Shown in pieces: positions 16,315 through 24,416 of a stretch of DNA of 64,000 nt; the stretch's first letter is position 1; every line of letters starts with the position of its first letter. Location: positions 4,588,001 to 4,652,000 of the forward strand of contig JAWKIO010000005.1 of the NCBI GenBank assembly GCA_041394265.1. The letters are read 5' to 3'. The stretch is from Acidimicrobiales bacterium (GTDB taxonomy: Bacteria; Actinomycetota; Acidimicrobiia; Acidimicrobiales; SZUA-35). The notes below the pieces were generated by a model. The model made no database searches. It saw only the letters and a program-made list of their open reading frames with translations, and had not been told where the DNA came from. The translations under genes were made by a program, and so were the position numbers.

Positions 16315-17487
16315 GTGCGACGAACGATCGATCGGCGACGGGCCAAGGCCGCCGCCTCTTCTCTCTGTGGGGTGCTGCTGGTGGGAACGGCCGCCACGCC
16401 CGCTGGGGCAAAGGGGCCGTCGCTGCCGGAAGGCGATGGTCCGACGTTGTCGGAACCAGCACCCAAGGTCGAGCTCGACCCCACCGACTTCAACCCTTTC
16501 ACGATCACCGACACCGAGGTCTCGCGGATGCGTTCGCAGCTCATGAGCGAGCAGATCCAGGTCGGGATGATCGATCGTCGAGCCGCCCGTCTGCTCGCCG
16601 AGGCGGCGAGTGACCGCTCGACCGCTCGCCAAGACCTGCGGCAACGCACCGACGAACTTGCCGTGCTCGAAAACACGCTCGGGGCAGCAGCGATCGAGGG
16701 CTACCTCTCCGATAGTGCCAGCGAGAGTGTGCCGTTGTTCGGGCAGTACGTGGAGTCCGACGCCACCTTCGCCGACGAGACGGCAACGCAGCTGCTCGAA
16801 CGGCGGGAGGAGGCACGACAGGCTGTGGCGTCGGCCACCGAGGCGCTGGATCGTGCCGAGCGGATGCACCGGATTGCGACGGCTCGCAAGCGACAGGCCG
16901 AGCGGTCGGTCGAGGCTGCGCTGGAGCGGCAGGAGTCCTTCGACGAACTGGCCGCCGAACAGTCGCAGGCTGCAGAGCGAGCCGACGCCGAGGCCGCTGC
17001 TGCGTCGGACGACATCGAGCTCAGGTCGGTCGCCGGAACGATCACGGTCAACGCCGAGATCGAGCACCAGATCGATCGACTGATCGCCGATGCCCGAGCG
17101 GATGGCCTCGATCTGGCGGGAGGTGGCTACCGCACGATCGAAGCGCAGATCGCGCTGCGGATCTCCCACTGCGGTGGTTCCTCACCGGCCGGTGTCGAGC
17201 TACCCGCCGAGGGGGCGACACCCGAAGAGCTCGCGGCTCACGACGCCGCTGTGTCGGCGTATCAGCACTACGTGATCTACGAGAAGCCGGCCGGCGCCTG
17301 TTCGCCACCGACCGCAACGCCCGGTAACTCCGAACACCAACTCGGCCTGGCCATCGACTTCACGCTCGACGGTGTGATCCTCGATCGCCAGAGCGAGGGA
17401 TTCACCTGGCTCGAGGATCACGCCGAGGACTACGGGCTGTTCAATCTCCCGAGCGAGGCGTGGCACTGGAGCACCGACGGCACCTAG
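16315..17487 (+). CDS. Secreted VanY-type D-alanyl-D-alanine carboxypeptidase with coiled coil
   Basis: 390 residues. A basic N-terminus (RRTIDRRRAKAAASS) and hydrophobic core ending in ATPAGA is a Sec signal peptide. Residues ~70-240 are charged and heptad-like, predicting a long coiled coil as in PcsB/RipA-type wall hydrolase partners. The C-terminal ~150 residues are a VanY/M15 zinc peptidase with ligands in SEHQLG (His), AIDF (Asp) and EAWHWS (His). It should trim D-Ala-D-Ala ends of peptidoglycan stem peptides outside the membrane, perhaps positioned by the coiled coil. The start is GTG 16315; no good ribosome binding site is visible, so the exact start is uncertain. Confidence 0.85.
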   Translation: MRRTIDRRRAKAAASSLCGVLLVGTAATPAGAKGPSLPEGDGPTLSEPAPKVELDPTDFNPFTITDTEVSRMRSQLMSEQIQVGMIDRRAARLLAEAASDRSTARQDLRQRTDELAVLENTLGAAAIEGYLSDSASESVPLFGQYVESDATFADETATQLLERREEARQAVASATEALDRAERMHRIATARKRQAERSVEAALERQESFDELAAEQSQAAERADAEAAAASDDIELRSVAGTITVNAEIEHQIDRLIADARADGLDLAGGGYRTIEAQIALRISHCGGSSPAGVELPAEGATPEELAAHDAAVSAYQHYVIYEKPAGACSPPTATPGNSEHQLGLAIDFTLDGVILDRQSEGFTWLEDHAEDYGLFNLPSEAWHWSTDGT

Positions 17488-17490
17488 CCC

Positions 17491-17496
17491 TATGGT
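17491..17496 (+). promoter_or_regulatory. Leaderless -10 element TATGGT
   Basis: TATGGT, six bases before the ATG at 17503, three bases after the preceding stop codon. Confidence 0.6.
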
Positions 17497-17502
17497 CGCG
17501 CC

Positions 17503-18495
17503 ATGCGTCATGTACGAATGGGACGAACCGGTCTGCAGGTCTCGAGGCTCTGCCTCGGCACGATGACCTTCGGATTGCAGTGCGAGGAAGCCGAATCGAG
17601 AGCGATCCTCGATCGGGCGGCCGATGCCGGGATCACCTTCATCGATACGGCCGACGTCTATCCACTCGGCGGCACCGGCCCCGAGGTGGGTCGCACCGAG
17701 GAGATCGTCGGGCGGTGGATGCAGGGCCGCCGTGAACAGGTGATCCTGGCCACGAAGTGCTTCGGCCCGATGGGACCTCAGCGCTGGAATCGGGGGTCGA
17801 GTCGCAAACACATTCGAGACGCCGTCGAAGCCTCGCTCCGCCGGCTCCAGACCGACCACATCGACCTCTACCAGCTGCACGGGCCCGACCCGTCGACGCC
17901 GATCGAGGAGACCCTTGGCATCCTCGACGACCTCGTCCACGAAGGAAAGGTTGGTTACATCGGGTGCTCGAACTTCACCGCCTGGCAGCTCGCCTTGGCG
18001 ATCGGGCGGTCTGAAGCCCACGGCCTCGCTCGCTTCGACTGCATCCAGCCCCGGTACAACCTGCTCTACCGGCGCAATGAGCTCGAGCTGTTCGAGCTTT
18101 GTGCTCAAGAAGGTGTCGGGGTGATTCCCTACAACCCGATCGCCGGTGGACTGCTGTCGGGGAAGCACCGCAGCGGGGCGGCCCCGACCGAGGGCACACG
18201 GTTCACGTTGGGATCCGCCGCCGAGCGATACCAGGACCGCTACTGGCACGACCGCCAGTTCGAGACGGTCGACGCACTCAAGGCGGTGGCCGAGGAGGCC
18301 GGCATGCCGCTCGTGACCATGGCGGTGGCGTGGGTGCTGGCACAGCCGGCGGTCACCTCGCCGATCATCGGTGCGAGCCGCCCCGATCAACTCGACGCAT
18401 CGATCGCTGCGCTCGACGTCACCCTCGACGACGACCTCATTCGCCGGATCGACGACCTCACCAACCAGTACCTCGCCAGTCCGGAGCTGCGATGA
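17503..18495 (+). CDS. Aldo/keto reductase
   Basis: 330-residue NADPH-dependent oxidoreductase with a TIM-barrel fold. The tetrad is visible: Asp and Tyr in FIDTADVYPLG, Lys in ILATKCFG, His in YQLHGPDP. The C-terminal GASRPDQL segment is the cofactor-binding phosphate loop. The sequence is closest in style to the AKR11/YghZ-like group that reduces small aldehydes and ketones. Its stop overlaps the start of the MaoC-like gene (ATGA), so the two are co-transcribed and translationally coupled. Confidence 0.92.
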   Translation: MRHVRMGRTGLQVSRLCLGTMTFGLQCEEAESRAILDRAADAGITFIDTADVYPLGGTGPEVGRTEEIVGRWMQGRREQVILATKCFGPMGPQRWNRGSSRKHIRDAVEASLRRLQTDHIDLYQLHGPDPSTPIEETLGILDDLVHEGKVGYIGCSNFTAWQLALAIGRSEAHGLARFDCIQPRYNLLYRRNELELFELCAQEGVGVIPYNPIAGGLLSGKHRSGAAPTEGTRFTLGSAAERYQDRYWHDRQFETVDALKAVAEEAGMPLVTMAVAWVLAQPAVTSPIIGASRPDQLDASIAALDVTLDDDLIRRIDDLTNQYLASPELR

Positions 18496-19208
18496 CCACC
18501 CTTCCCACGTGGACTGTCTCGGCGGCCAATCTGCCCGAGCACGCTCGGAATCCGATCCACACCGACGCCGGTGGCCGAGCCGCCGGGTATCCCGGCGCGT
18601 TGGTCGCCGGCGTCACGGTGTATGCCTACCTCACCCGGCCGGCAGCCGAGGGGTGGGGGTTGCCATGGCTCGAACGCGGCACCGCCGAGGTGCGCTTCCT
18701 GTCACCGGTGTTCGCCGACGACACCGTGGTGTGCACCCCGGTGCCGAGCGAGCTCGGCGCCGTGATCGAAGCTCGGGTCGGCGGCGAGGTTCGGGCCACC
18801 TGCGCGGTTACCGAGGGTCCGCTCGGCGACCTCGAGCCGATGGCCGACGGACCGGCGCTCGAACCAGCGCGGTTCCGCCTCGAGGGCGAGTGGGCCGAGT
18901 ATGGCGTGCGGGCCGGCGAAGACTTCGGGCTCTATGCCTCCGAGGGCATTGCCCATCCGGCACTGTGGCCGGCGATGGCGAACAACCTGGTGCACCGTCA
19001 GCTGGCGCAAGGCTCGTGGATCCACACTCGAAGCAGGATCCGCCATCTGGGGCTGGCCACCATGGGAGCCGAGGTCCTCGTCGAGGCCAACGAAATCAAG
19101 CGGTTCGACACTCGTTCCGGTGAGCGGGCGCTTCTCGACGTCCGTATCACGCAGGATGGCCGGTCGATCGCCGCCATCGAGCACGAGGCGTTGATCGCGC
19201 TCAACTGA
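18492..19208 (+). CDS. MaoC/hotdog-fold dehydratase-like protein
   Basis: 238 residues with two hotdog-like halves. The N-terminal half has a NPIHTDAGGRAAGYPGALVAG segment, the MaoC hydratase signature in which Asp and His are catalytic. The second half (GLYASEGIAHPALWPAMANN) appears to be a related, divergent copy. It likely hydrates an enoyl-CoA or is a thioester-binding relative. The ATG at 18492 overlaps the aldo/keto reductase stop by four bases, giving a two-gene operon; the family assignment also fits the acyl-CoA ligase encoded upstream. Confidence 0.82.
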   Translation: MTTLPTWTVSAANLPEHARNPIHTDAGGRAAGYPGALVAGVTVYAYLTRPAAEGWGLPWLERGTAEVRFLSPVFADDTVVCTPVPSELGAVIEARVGGEVRATCAVTEGPLGDLEPMADGPALEPARFRLEGEWAEYGVRAGEDFGLYASEGIAHPALWPAMANNLVHRQLAQGSWIHTRSRIRHLGLATMGAEVLVEANEIKRFDTRSGERALLDVRITQDGRSIAAIEHEALIALN

Positions 19209-19267
19209 TCGGCCTGCGCCCGAGCGAGTGAGGGCTGGGCGACGCACCGTCGTGCGGATCGGCGTTG

Positions 19268-19384
19268 TCAGCCGAAGGTGCTGAGCGCTGCCAGTCCAAC
19301 CAGGAGCACCAGCACTCCGATCAGCAGAAGCGCGGTCTGGAGCGGCGGATGGCTGGGGGACTCCGATGGGCGCTGCGGTTCCAT
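19268..19384 (-). CDS. Small single-pass membrane peptide (38 aa)
   Basis: A 38-residue ORF: 17 polar, Pro/Ser-rich residues (MEPQRPSESPSHPPLQ) then one hydrophobic helix (TALLLIGVLVLLVGLAAL) and STFG. This is a plausible tail-anchored membrane peptide. Its ATG lies seven bases after TAGGCT on the minus strand and ten bases beyond the end of the CHAT gene, so it could be leaderless or follow the CHAT transcript. Its size is below usual gene-calling limits. A functional link to the CHAT protein is only suggested by position. Confidence 0.5.
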   Translation of the reverse strand: MEPQRPSESPSHPPLQTALLLIGVLVLLVGLAALSTFG

Positions 19385-19391
19385 CGCGGCG

Positions 19392-19397
19392 AGCCTA
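19392..19397 (-). promoter_or_regulatory. Putative leaderless -10 element TAGGCT
   Basis: Minus-strand TAGGCT, seven bases before the ATG at 19384; it overlaps the stop codon of the CHAT gene. Confidence 0.4.
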
Positions 19398-21932
19398 CCG
19401 CTCCACTGCTGAGGTGCCGGGGCCGGCGGCGTGGTCGGCCTCGATGCACATGAGGCAGTCGGCGGCGCGTTGGAGTTCAGGGTCGTCGAATCGGAGGAGC
19501 TCGAGCGACTCGACCGCCGTTTGTCCTGCGGCCAGTCCGGCGTGCAGCGCAGGCAAGACCGCCACGGCGTGTTCGGGTGCGAGGTCGACCGGCGACACGA
19601 CGACTTCGTGAGCGCCGCGAGCGATGAGCGTTTGGGCCAACGCCAGGTTGACGTCGTGGGTGCGCGAATGCACGGCGGTGACACGGCTCGACGCCACCAC
19701 GACGATCGGAGCGACGCTTGGGACCTGGCCCAGGTCCAGCATCGTGAGGGGGCCGCCACCGAGTGCCAAGGTCGTGACCAGCCGTTCCCGCTGGACCAGC
19801 GCTTGGTAGCCGGCAATGTGGACGACGTCGTGATCGACACATGCCGTGAGGAACGCCGTCGGTGTCGCGGCCTTGCCGACGAGCACGGTCGCCTCGGGGT
19901 AGTGACTGGCGACGGCGGTCGCTTCGGTCGTGGCATGTTCGCCCGGTCCGGCGCACGAGACGGAGAGGATTCGCTGCGGGAGCGGGGCTCGGTCGCGGCG
20001 TGGATAGGGCGAGCCGATTCGGAGTGGGACTCGGTTCGTGCGGGCGATCGGGAGCAGCCGCCACGGCACCGAGATCAAGCTCTGGCCCGGTCGGATCGAG
20101 TATTCCTCGCCATCGGCCAACGTGATGCCGGCGAACAACAGCTCCTGGAGTGCGTGCGCCGTCAGGTCGATCCGTTCGGACCCGTGCGGATCCATGCTCG
20201 CTGCCGCAACCGCAAACCGGAGGCGGCGGATGAGCGACTCGAGGTCGGCGGCCGCGCCGATGTCGATGAATGATCGATCGTCGCCGTCGAACGTCGCCCG
20301 GTAAACACGCCCATTGGCGGCGACGAATCCCAGTCGGGGCATCGGCGGCACCGCACCGGCACGCAAGACACGATCGACTCGTCGAACACCGTCGAGGTCT
20401 TTGAGGCGTCGATCCAAGTCGGACAGTTCAGCCGTGTCGACGGACGCAGCATCGAGCGCAGCCACCGTCGTGCGCAGCGCTGCCAGCCCGGAGCGGAGCG
20501 GACCGATGTCATGCTCGGCCAGCGCGAAATCGAATGTGGCTCGTTCGTGCATCTCCAGGATCTGGAAGAGCACGTCGTCTCGTCCGGCGAGTGCGAACGC
20601 GACCGCCAAGCGCCGAATGTCGACCAACTCGAGCCCGGCGGCGCGTACGTCGAGTGCGTCGATCGTTTCGGTCCTGCGGGTCAGCTCGTCGAGGAGTCGC
20701 GGCACCTCGGCCTGGGCTGCTTCCAATCGTCCTGCCGACAACTCCAGCAGGATCGTGCCGTAGCGTGCCATTGCCCGTACCGCACCGCTGGGTGCGTCCA
20801 GGCCCTGCGCGGCCGCCGTGAGATAGCGATCGCTCGCTTCCGGTCGTTCATGGGCGAGCTGGAGCAGGGCCCGACTGAGCGTCGGGTCGTCGGTGAGGTG
20901 CTCGACGGTGAGCCACTCGGGCGGTTCAGGGGAATCGAGAAGGTCGAGGAGGCGGCGTGCCTGTTCAGCCCGGCGGGGCCGCTCTTGGGCAACGAGCAGG
21001 TCGTGAGCTGTGCGGAGGTCGGTCCGGGCCGAGTCGAGTTGGCCGCGGCCGATGTCGACGCGGGCGAGCACCACGAGTGCAGACGCGAGACTCAGCGATT
21101 CATCGAGGGCGATCGCCGATTCGACGGTCTGGGTGGCCACCTGGTGCGCCAGATCGAGCAGATTGATCGAGAGATAGGTGCTGGCAAACGCGGGACCGAA
21201 CTCCATCGCGCCACGAGGCCAGGTGGCGAACCGCACCCGTGCCTGTTCGAATCGGTTGATGGCGCCGGTCACCGCTCCCTGACGCGCCAGGTTCAGGCCG
21301 AGCCAGCCGATGGTGATGGTGACGAGTCGTTCCGGCAGGCCCGGGCGGAGCAGGATCGACCGGAACGCCGCTTCTGCTTCGACGACGTTGCCTTGGAGAT
21401 GTTGGCACCGGCCCTCGATGAAGCGGCCCATTGCCCATCGAGACAGGTCGCCATTGCGCAGTGCTCCGTCGCGAGCGGCGACGGCGTGGACCTGCGCTTC
21501 GGCCAAACGATCGGTGGCGCCGGCGATGAAGGCGCGTTGGAGTGTCACGAGGTGACGAAGTTCGTCGGGCATGTAGGACTCGGCTCGATCGACCAGCTCC
21601 TGCGCCTTTGCAATCGAGCCTTGCCAACTCAGCAGCCCGGCCTTGAGCGTCATGGCCAGCCCAGCGGACCACGACGCCGGCGGGGCGGTGGCGATCGAGC
21701 GGTCGAACCATGCCGTGGCCTCGTCGTAGCGCAGCTCCTGTCGGTGCACGGTGGCGATCAGCGCGGCGAGCGCCGACGCGAGATCGGGATCGTCGGTGGA
21801 GGAGAACTCGGCCGTGGCTTCATCGAGGTCGAGCACGACGTCGGCATAGAGCCGATGCAACGCCCGGTCGAACATGGCGAACGCTCGTATGTCGATCGGG
21901 ACCCGTCGCCCGGGGTCGTGAGCCGCTGCCAT
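19395..21932 (-). CDS. TPR-CHAT domain protein with degenerate protease site
   Basis: 845 residues. Residues ~40-450 form helical TPR-like repeats (for example TVHRQELRYDEATAWFDRSI and GNVVEAEAAFRSILLRPG). The C-terminal ~300 residues are a CHAT caspase-like domain. In active CHAT proteases the His is in a GHG-like motif and Cys in LSACxT. Here the matching segments read VVHIAGYQAL and IVVVASSRVT, so both catalytic residues appear replaced (Tyr, Ser). It is probably an inactive scaffold or a protease with shifted residues. Such proteins serve as effectors or sensors in prokaryotic defence and cell-death modules; no partner gene is obvious beyond the small membrane peptide. ATG 21932 sits six bases after TAAGCT. 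Confidence 0.82.
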   Translation of the reverse strand: MAAAHDPGRRVPIDIRAFAMFDRALHRLYADVVLDLDEATAEFSSTDDPDLASALAALIATVHRQELRYDEATAWFDRSIATAPPASWSAGLAMTLKAGLLSWQGSIAKAQELVDRAESYMPDELRHLVTLQRAFIAGATDRLAEAQVHAVAARDGALRNGDLSRWAMGRFIEGRCQHLQGNVVEAEAAFRSILLRPGLPERLVTITIGWLGLNLARQGAVTGAINRFEQARVRFATWPRGAMEFGPAFASTYLSINLLDLAHQVATQTVESAIALDESLSLASALVVLARVDIGRGQLDSARTDLRTAHDLLVAQERPRRAEQARRLLDLLDSPEPPEWLTVEHLTDDPTLSRALLQLAHERPEASDRYLTAAAQGLDAPSGAVRAMARYGTILLELSAGRLEAAQAEVPRLLDELTRRTETIDALDVRAAGLELVDIRRLAVAFALAGRDDVLFQILEMHERATFDFALAEHDIGPLRSGLAALRTTVAALDAASVDTAELSDLDRRLKDLDGVRRVDRVLRAGAVPPMPRLGFVAANGRVYRATFDGDDRSFIDIGAAADLESLIRRLRFAVAAASMDPHGSERIDLTAHALQELLFAGITLADGEEYSIRPGQSLISVPWRLLPIARTNRVPLRIGSPYPRRDRAPLPQRILSVSCAGPGEHATTEATAVASHYPEATVLVGKAATPTAFLTACVDHDVVHIAGYQALVQRERLVTTLALGGGPLTMLDLGQVPSVAPIVVVASSRVTAVHSRTHDVNLALAQTLIARGAHEVVVSPVDLAPEHAVAVLPALHAGLAAGQTAVESLELLRFDDPELQRAADCLMCIEADHAAGPGTSAVER

Positions 21933-21938
21933 CGCCCG

Positions 21939-21948
21939 AGCTTAGGAT
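21939..21948. promoter_or_regulatory. Bidirectional promoter: overlapping divergent -10 elements
   Basis: AGCTTAGGAT holds TAAGCT on the minus strand (21939-21944; six bases before the CHAT ATG) and TAGGAT on the plus strand (21943-21948; six bases before the MetAP GTG). They share the central TA, so the two leaderless genes have start codons only 22 bases apart. Confidence 0.65.
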
Positions 21949-21954
21949 TGGCAG

Positions 21955-22953
21955 GTGCTCAATGGACGACTTTTCAAGCGCCGGCGTTCGGTTGCCCTCT
22001 GCTGGTGCGGATCGGGATCGCCGCGCCGATCCTGCCACGCCGACCCGACCGACTTCCTTCGTCGCCCCGTCGAACTCGGCACGGTCAGTGCGCAACGCGC
22101 CGTGCCCGACCACATCGTGCGACCCGACTACGTCCGACTTGGCCGGGTGACCACGCCAACGGGTCCGCAGATCCAGACGGCCGAATCGCTCGAACGACTC
22201 CGGCGAGCCGGCAACGTGGCCGCCGAGGTGCTCCTGGCCGCCGGGCGGGCGGTTGCTCCCGGCATCACCACCGACGAGCTCGATGCGATCGCCCACGACA
22301 CCTACCTCGCCCACGGCGCCTACCCCAGCACCCTGGGGTACTACGGGTTCCCGAAGTCGATCTGCACCTCGGTGAACGGCGTGATCTGTCACGGCATCCC
22401 CGACAGCCGTCCGCTCGAGGACGGCGACATCGTCAACATCGACGTCACGGCCTACGTCGAAGGCATGCACGGCGATACATCGGCAACCTTCGCAGTGGGC
22501 ACCGTCGACGAGGCCACGCACACCCTGATCGACGTCACCCGGGCGGCCACGCTCCGAGGCATCGCCGCCATCCGCCACGGTGTCCCGCTCCAGTCGATCG
22601 CCGAGGCCATCGAGCCGTATGCAGCATCCTTCGGTTTCGGCGTGGTGGCCGAGTATGGCGGGCATGGGATCGGCCAGACCTTCCACACCGATCCCCACGT
22701 GCACCACTGCGTCAGCCGTGGCGACGACACCATGCTCGTGGCAGGGATGAGTCTGACCGTCGAACCGATGCTCTACAGCGGACGTCCCGAGTTCACCCAG
22801 GCCGACGACGGCTGGACCGAGCACGTCGACGACTCGATGGTCTCCGCTCAGTTCGAGCACACCGTGGTCGTCACCGACACCGGTGCCGAGGTGATCACCG
22901 TCACTGCCGACGGCCGCTCCGCCGTGGACGGCCTGCTCGACTCGGTCAGCTGA
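21955..22953 (+). CDS. map: Type I methionine aminopeptidase with N-terminal SEC-C motif
   Basis: 332 residues. Removes the initiator Met from nascent proteins. All five metal ligands are identifiable: Asp in NIDVTAY, Asp in GMHGDTSATF, His in GGHGIGQTFH, Glu in SLTVEPML and Glu in QFEHTVVV. The first ~60 residues are an extension with CWCGSGSPRRSCH at 16-28, an exact CxCGSGx5CH SEC-C zinc pattern, plus a linker resembling the proline/basic linker of MetAP1c. In MetAPs with such extensions the domain probably aids ribosome docking. GTG 21955 is fixed by the -10 at six bases. Its end overlaps the PhyH gene tail-to-tail. Confidence 0.93.
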   Translation: MLNGRLFKRRRSVALCWCGSGSPRRSCHADPTDFLRRPVELGTVSAQRAVPDHIVRPDYVRLGRVTTPTGPQIQTAESLERLRRAGNVAAEVLLAAGRAVAPGITTDELDAIAHDTYLAHGAYPSTLGYYGFPKSICTSVNGVICHGIPDSRPLEDGDIVNIDVTAYVEGMHGDTSATFAVGTVDEATHTLIDVTRAATLRGIAAIRHGVPLQSIAEAIEPYAASFGFGVVAEYGGHGIGQTFHTDPHVHHCVSRGDDTMLVAGMSLTVEPMLYSGRPEFTQADDGWTEHVDDSMVSAQFEHTVVVTDTGAEVITVTADGRSAVDGLLDSVS

Positions 22954-23752
22954 GGGGCCAGAGCACCGGGAACAGCGGATGGTCCATGGGGGCACCGGTG
23001 GGGAGCTCGTCCTCCAGCCCTGGGAAGGGCGGCGAGGTCACCCAGGGCCGAGGGGCGTGCACCATGTCGTCGCCGAGAAAGCGGACCGAGAGGACTCGCC
23101 GACGGTGGCCGCCGGCGGGTACTCCGGCCGAGCCGTGCACCGTTGCCATGTCGAAGAAGACGGCATCGCCAGGTTCGAGTTCCCAGCCGATCACCCGCCA
23201 CCGCTCGGGATCGGCCGCGAAGTCGGGGAGCTCCTCGAGCGAGCCCTCGGGGAACCATGCCGCCCGGCCATCGAGGAACGTGCGAGGCATGAACCACGGA
23301 CCGCGATGTGTCCCGGCGATGAACTCGAGCGTGGAAGCTCGTGGCACCGGATCGACCGGGAACCACAGGCTGGCGTTCTGGCGACCGTCGACGTTGTAGT
23401 ACGGCTGGTCCTGGTGCCACGGGGTGCGCTGCGCCGTGCCGGGCTCCTTGGTCAGCATATGGTCGTGGTAGAGCCGGATCGCCGCCGATTTGGTCAGCGC
23501 TGCGGCGATGGCGGCGGCGGGGGAGGAGCGTATGAACATCTCCATGGCCGGGAAGCGCCGCCAATTGCAGAAGTCCTCGACGAAGGCGCCGTCGCCGGCG
23601 GCACTTGCCCGCTTGGCTCGTGGCGACAGGTCGGCAAGGTTGGCGTCGATGGCCTCGGTGGCGAGTGCGAGCAGCTCGGCGTCGAACGCCTGGCGGACGC
23701 ACACTGCACCATCGCGCTCGAAGTCGCCGTCGATCTCCCAGTCGTCGATCAC
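22946..23752 (-). CDS. Phytanoyl-CoA dioxygenase (PhyH) family protein
   Basis: 268-residue Fe(II)/2-oxoglutarate dioxygenase. The iron triad is His and Asp in TPWHQDQPYYN and a distal His in ATVHGSAG; Arg in RRRVLSVRF binds 2-oxoglutarate. PhyH relatives hydroxylate phytanoyl-CoA or small secondary metabolites such as ectoine; the substrate here is unknown. GTG start at 23752, six bases after TAGCGT on the minus strand. The last codons and stop lie in the palindrome TCAGCTGA, shared with the stop of the MetAP gene. It is divergent from a TetR regulator whose operator is close to this promoter. Confidence 0.88.
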   Translation of the reverse strand: MIDDWEIDGDFERDGAVCVRQAFDAELLALATEAIDANLADLSPRAKRASAAGDGAFVEDFCNWRRFPAMEMFIRSSPAAAIAAALTKSAAIRLYHDHMLTKEPGTAQRTPWHQDQPYYNVDGRQNASLWFPVDPVPRASTLEFIAGTHRGPWFMPRTFLDGRAAWFPEGSLEELPDFAADPERWRVIGWELEPGDAVFFDMATVHGSAGVPAGGHRRRVLSVRFLGDDMVHAPRPWVTSPPFPGLEDELPTGAPMDHPLFPVLWPLS

Positions 23753-23758
23753 CTGCTC

Positions 23759-23764
23759 ACGCTA
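23759..23764 (-). promoter_or_regulatory. Leaderless -10 element TAGCGT
   Basis: On the minus strand TAGCGT lies six bases before the GTG at 23752 of the PhyH gene. Confidence 0.58.
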
Positions 23765-23791
23765 CCCATCGACGGCATCGGCAAGCGACTG

Positions 23792-23821
23792 CCGGAGTGA
23801 GTGAGTGCTCACTCACTCCGG
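23792..23821. promoter_or_regulatory. Palindromic operator of the TetR regulator
   Basis: A perfect inverted repeat with 14-base arms, CCGGAGTGAGTGAG and CTCACTCACTCCGG, around a TG centre. It abuts the TetR -10 at 23822 and covers the -35 position, so the regulator should repress its own gene and the exporter genes. The PhyH -35 position is within about 10 bases of the other edge, so that gene may be affected as well. Confidence 0.85.
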
Positions 23822-23827
23822 TACTCT
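23822..23827 (+). promoter_or_regulatory. Leaderless -10 element TACTCT
   Basis: TACTCT directly follows the palindromic operator and lies six bases before the ATG at 23834. Confidence 0.62.
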
Positions 23828-23833
23828 CCACCG

Positions 23834-24394
23834 ATGGCACCGGCGACAAGAGCTCGATCACTGCCGGCGAGTGAACGTCGTTTGGCCATCATCGAAGCCA
23901 CCGTTCCGTTGCTGTTCCAGCACGGCGAGCAGGTGACGACACGGCAGATCGCCGAGGCGGCCGGTATCGCCGAAGGCACGATCTTTCGGGTGTTCAGCGA
24001 CAAATCCGAGCTCCTGGCCGCCACGCTCGAGGCTGCCCTCGACCGAAACTCGATCGACGACGCGCTCGAGGCCATCGACGCCGAACTCGAACTCGAGGCC
24101 GCCCTGATCGCGGCCACCGAGATCATCCAGCGGCGCATCACCGACGTATGGAACTTGCTGTCGGCGCTCGGTCCAGAGTTGCGTGCCCGGGCGTCGCGGC
24201 CCATGCCCGATTCCGACGCGCTGACGGCGCTGATGGCCTCGCACGCCGATCGATGGTCGACCTCACCGGCTGAAGCCGCACGACTTCTGCGGGCGCTCAC
24301 CCTCGCCCTGACGCATCCGATGGTCGCCGGTGTCCCCCACATCGCCGCCGACATCGTCCAGTTCTTTCTCCACGGCGTCGAGGTGCGCCCATGA
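23834..24394 (+). CDS. TetR family transcriptional repressor
   Basis: 186 residues. The N-terminal helix-turn-helix (TTRQIAEAAGIAEGTIFRVFSDKSELL) follows the usual TetR helix 1 (RRLAIIEATVPLLFQHG). The C-terminal ligand-binding part is mostly helical and family-typical in length, without a recognisable ligand signature. The start at 23834 is six bases after the -10. It is followed 22 bases later by the two exporter genes, so it most likely represses them and itself through the palindrome at 23792-23821 until an exported compound binds. Confidence 0.9.
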   Translation: MAPATRARSLPASERRLAIIEATVPLLFQHGEQVTTRQIAEAAGIAEGTIFRVFSDKSELLAATLEAALDRNSIDDALEAIDAELELEAALIAATEIIQRRITDVWNLLSALGPELRARASRPMPDSDALTALMASHADRWSTSPAEAARLLRALTLALTHPMVAGVPHIAADIVQFFLHGVEVRP

Positions 24395-24416
24395 ATCTCC
24401 GTATCGAGGATCGCCC

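Noticed and set aside
20511..23399. Open frame of ~962 codons on the + strand across the CHAT and MetAP genes
   Set aside because: It crosses two real genes and their divergent promoter region and has no recognisable domain.
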